64,000 nucleotides of DNA from positions 4,836,001 to 4,900,000 of the forward strand of contig NC_052679.1 in assembly GCF_016802725.1 (NCBI RefSeq), in the 5' to 3' direction. The notes below the pieces were generated by a model. The model worked only from the letters and a program-made list of their open reading frames with translations. It did no database searches and was not told where the DNA came from. The DNA is from Solenopsis invicta (Eukaryota; Arthropoda; Insecta; Hymenoptera; Formicidae). Numbering within the stretch: position 1 is the first letter of the stretch; each line of letters begins with the position of its first letter. Position numbers and translations under genes: made by a program. This document shows positions 62,376 through 64,000 of the stretch, one piece after another.

Positions 62376-63072
62376 GGAATATGCGAACTATTCAAGTGTA
62401 AATCGAACTGAATCGAATCTTACCTGAGTCAATTAGATTCAAATTTAACCGCTATTCAGATTCGAATTATTCGGAAATTTAAGGATTTTGAATACGAATC
62501 ATATACATACATTGACAATCATAAAATATGTTAGAAGTAACGTTATATTATCAATATTATTTTTCTTCTTTCTTTCTCAAGCATTCTCAAGTCAGTCTGT
62601 CTAGAAACCTTATAGAGACTCGCCAACTTGTCACGTGACAGGACTCTAATTGGCTGCGATAAAAAAACGCACACTGGACTCCAGCCAATGGCTGCGTTCA
62701 ACAGAAAACGCAACTTTCCAACTGTTGTAAGATTCTTTAATATGATTGGCGGAATCTTCATGGAGCACAAATGTGCAATTTTTGAAAATCATGATCTTTA
62801 TTCGATACAGCAGATTTTTGGCAAGGGTACTTTTGATGATTTGCCATTGCTTTTTAAAAGATGGTGATCAATTAAAAATTAAATACATTCTGGATGGATT
62901 TAAATCTTTGGCATAAAGAGCAAACGTAATTCTTATACAGAAATTTTTTTTATATAGAAGTCTTTTTATTTAAATATTAAAATTTAACATAATAGTAATT
63001 ATGTTGTTAATTAAAAGTTATGTTTCGATTCAATTCGATATTTAAAAAACTTTGATTCGCACATTTCTATAT
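62376..63072. mobile_element. Possible TIR element, ~700 bp
   Basis: Left AATATGCGAACTATTCAAGT...ATCGAACTGAATCGAATC. Right, reverse complemented, AAATGTGCGAATCAAAGTTT...ATCGAATTGAATCGAAAC. A plus-strand ORF at 62628-62867 in the interior shows no recognised domain. The ends are diverged and the call is tentative. Confidence 0.35.
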
Positions 63073-63172
63073 AGTAAGTTGTCTGTAAATACAACCTCTT
63101 ATAACTACGATCACGAATGGATAATTGGCGTAAAAGTTTTCCTAGCTAGACATGATGCACCATCAGATAACA

Positions 63173-64000
63173 TATTTATTGTGAAGGCGGTGCTCCTTGA
63201 GACACGGCATTGAGCAGAAACGATTGGCGTTGTACTCGAAAGGCACCTTATCAGTCATATCGATGGCGCACTGAAAGCACCGCGACATCACGGTGTATCC
63301 CTCGCTCAACATCCGGTTCTGTACAACCAATGCTCTCTATAAAAGACAAAGAGAAAGAAAATATCAAAATTGACGAGTAAAACAACAAAATTTAAGTTAT
63401 TAACGCAATACATTTTCAATACTTTGCATAATAACGTAATAACCTTTTCTTTATCGCTGAGATTAAGGAATCTTTGCTTCTCGTTTTCCTCTTGCTTTTT
63501 CAATTCGAATTCCTTTCTCTTAACTTTCTCCTTGAAGCGCTTCAACTTACGTTGCTGCCTTTTCTTTTCAGTCTCTGCTTGTTCTATCTCATCAGAGAGC
63601 GGTCCAGGTATTTGAGACTATCAAGCATTAAAACATGGAAGTTTATAGATAAATTATTTTTTAAGTAGATATATTAATTAACAATGTCTTGTTATGAATA
63701 ATACTTTTTGATAGTTGAACTTGTCTGGGTTAGCTTCCATAAATCTTCTAAATGTATTTCTAGTCTTCTTATCATTCGCAGCAGCATAAGGTGTCTGCAG
63801 CTTTTTATTCTTATTGCAAGGATCAGATCCGATTTCTAGCAGTAACCTATTGGCAAGTGTCGAATTACATAAAACCGAAGATTTCATTAAAATTATAAAA
63901 TTTATTTAATAATACATAAAGTATGACGTACCATACTTGCTCGAAGTGCCCACTGAGCGCCGCCAAATGCAACATCGTATTACCATCCTCATTGGTATCG
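63173..64000 (-). CDS. ANKZF1: ANKZF1/Vms1 homologue, C-terminal part (runs off the window)
   Basis: Vms1/ANKZF1 acts in ribosome-associated quality control, releasing nascent chains from stalled 60S subunits. Its catalytic domain would lie beyond 64000. Four exons here: 64000-63932 (partial), 63846-63705, 63617-63444, 63336-63173; phases agree. The visible protein holds the end of an ankyrin repeat (DTNEDGNTMLHLAALSGHFE, LLLEIGSDPC), the family signature LQTPYAAANDKKTRNTFRRFM and NPDKFNYQ, IPGPLSDE, a highly charged coiled coil (KKRQQRKLKRFKEKVKRKEF), KEKRALVVQNRM, and a C-terminal zinc-binding pattern C-x2-C...FC-x3-C-x4-H. Position KRALVVQNR matches the VCP-interacting motif of the human protein but has VV where AA is usual. 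Minus strand, convergent with the cyclase gene. Confidence 0.88.

Larger units (their letters stand above)
59658..63172. other. Convergent spacer between the cyclase and ANKZF1-like genes
   Basis: AT-rich 3' flanks of two convergent genes. Contents: a MITE at 62216-62366, a possible larger inverted-repeat element at 62376-63072 and a small duplication CGCGATACTGAAAA around an A-run at 60711-60740. ORFs at 60338-61160 show no protein features. No gene called. Confidence 0.55.

Noticed and set aside
62628..62867. 79-codon plus-strand ORF inside a possible transposon
   Set aside because: No similarity to transposases that I recognise. It overlaps a minus-strand ORF and lies between diverged repeats.
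1..64000. CRISPR arrays, operons, ribosome-binding sites
   Set aside because: The sequence is eukaryotic nuclear DNA. The direct repeats seen are microsatellites and transposon fragments.

Overview
The window is nuclear DNA of an insect, most likely a hymenopteran and possibly an ant. This is inferred from intron-rich genes with insect-type proteins, AT-rich noncoding DNA broken by GC- and CpG-rich islands, and many short foldback DNA transposons. No bacterial, organellar or viral gene was seen. Exon borders are my own, chosen from GT/AG sites and reading-frame continuity.

Layout. 1-660: cluster of PIF/Harbinger-like MITEs, one nested in another. About 760-6752 (+): six coding exons of a 15-finger C2H2 zinc-finger protein (1141 aa). 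6753-12926: convergent, gene-free AT-rich stretch with three foldback elements. 12927-15223 (-): ten-segment EamA/DMT transporter of the SLC35G type (340 aa, 3 exons). 16594-18269 (-): homologue of the zinc-dependent ester hydrolase C11orf54 (330 aa, 6 exons) with a TATA box upstream. 18.3-28.8 kb: no clear protein gene, but a long perfect-looking hairpin, a candidate minus-strand TATA-driven transcript, a Harbinger relic and a DRE/CRE-rich GC island. About 28.6-59.7 kb (+): a NIT-domain membrane guanylate cyclase spread over 13 main coding exons plus a probable upstream 7-residue first coding exon. 59.7-63.2 kb: convergent spacer with MITEs. 63173-64000 (-): 3' end of an ANKZF1/Vms1 homologue that runs out of the window.

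The most unusual object is the 3' end of the cyclase. The catalytic domain ends at an in-frame TGA (57408-57410). The same frame then stays open for another 748 codons and encodes a Ser/Arg-rich tail with about sixteen R-[LYMFH]-S motifs, ten of them R-x-S-x-P, ending in a possible PDZ ligand. There is no ATG near the start of this second ORF and no splice pair that removes the TGA in frame while keeping the catalytic end, so stop-codon readthrough or TGA-to-TGG RNA editing is the leading reading. The TGA also lies in the loop of a potential 8-bp stem.

The genes do not form one pathway. They cover transcription control (zinc finger), membrane transport, a cytosolic hydrolase, cGMP signalling and ribosome-associated quality control.
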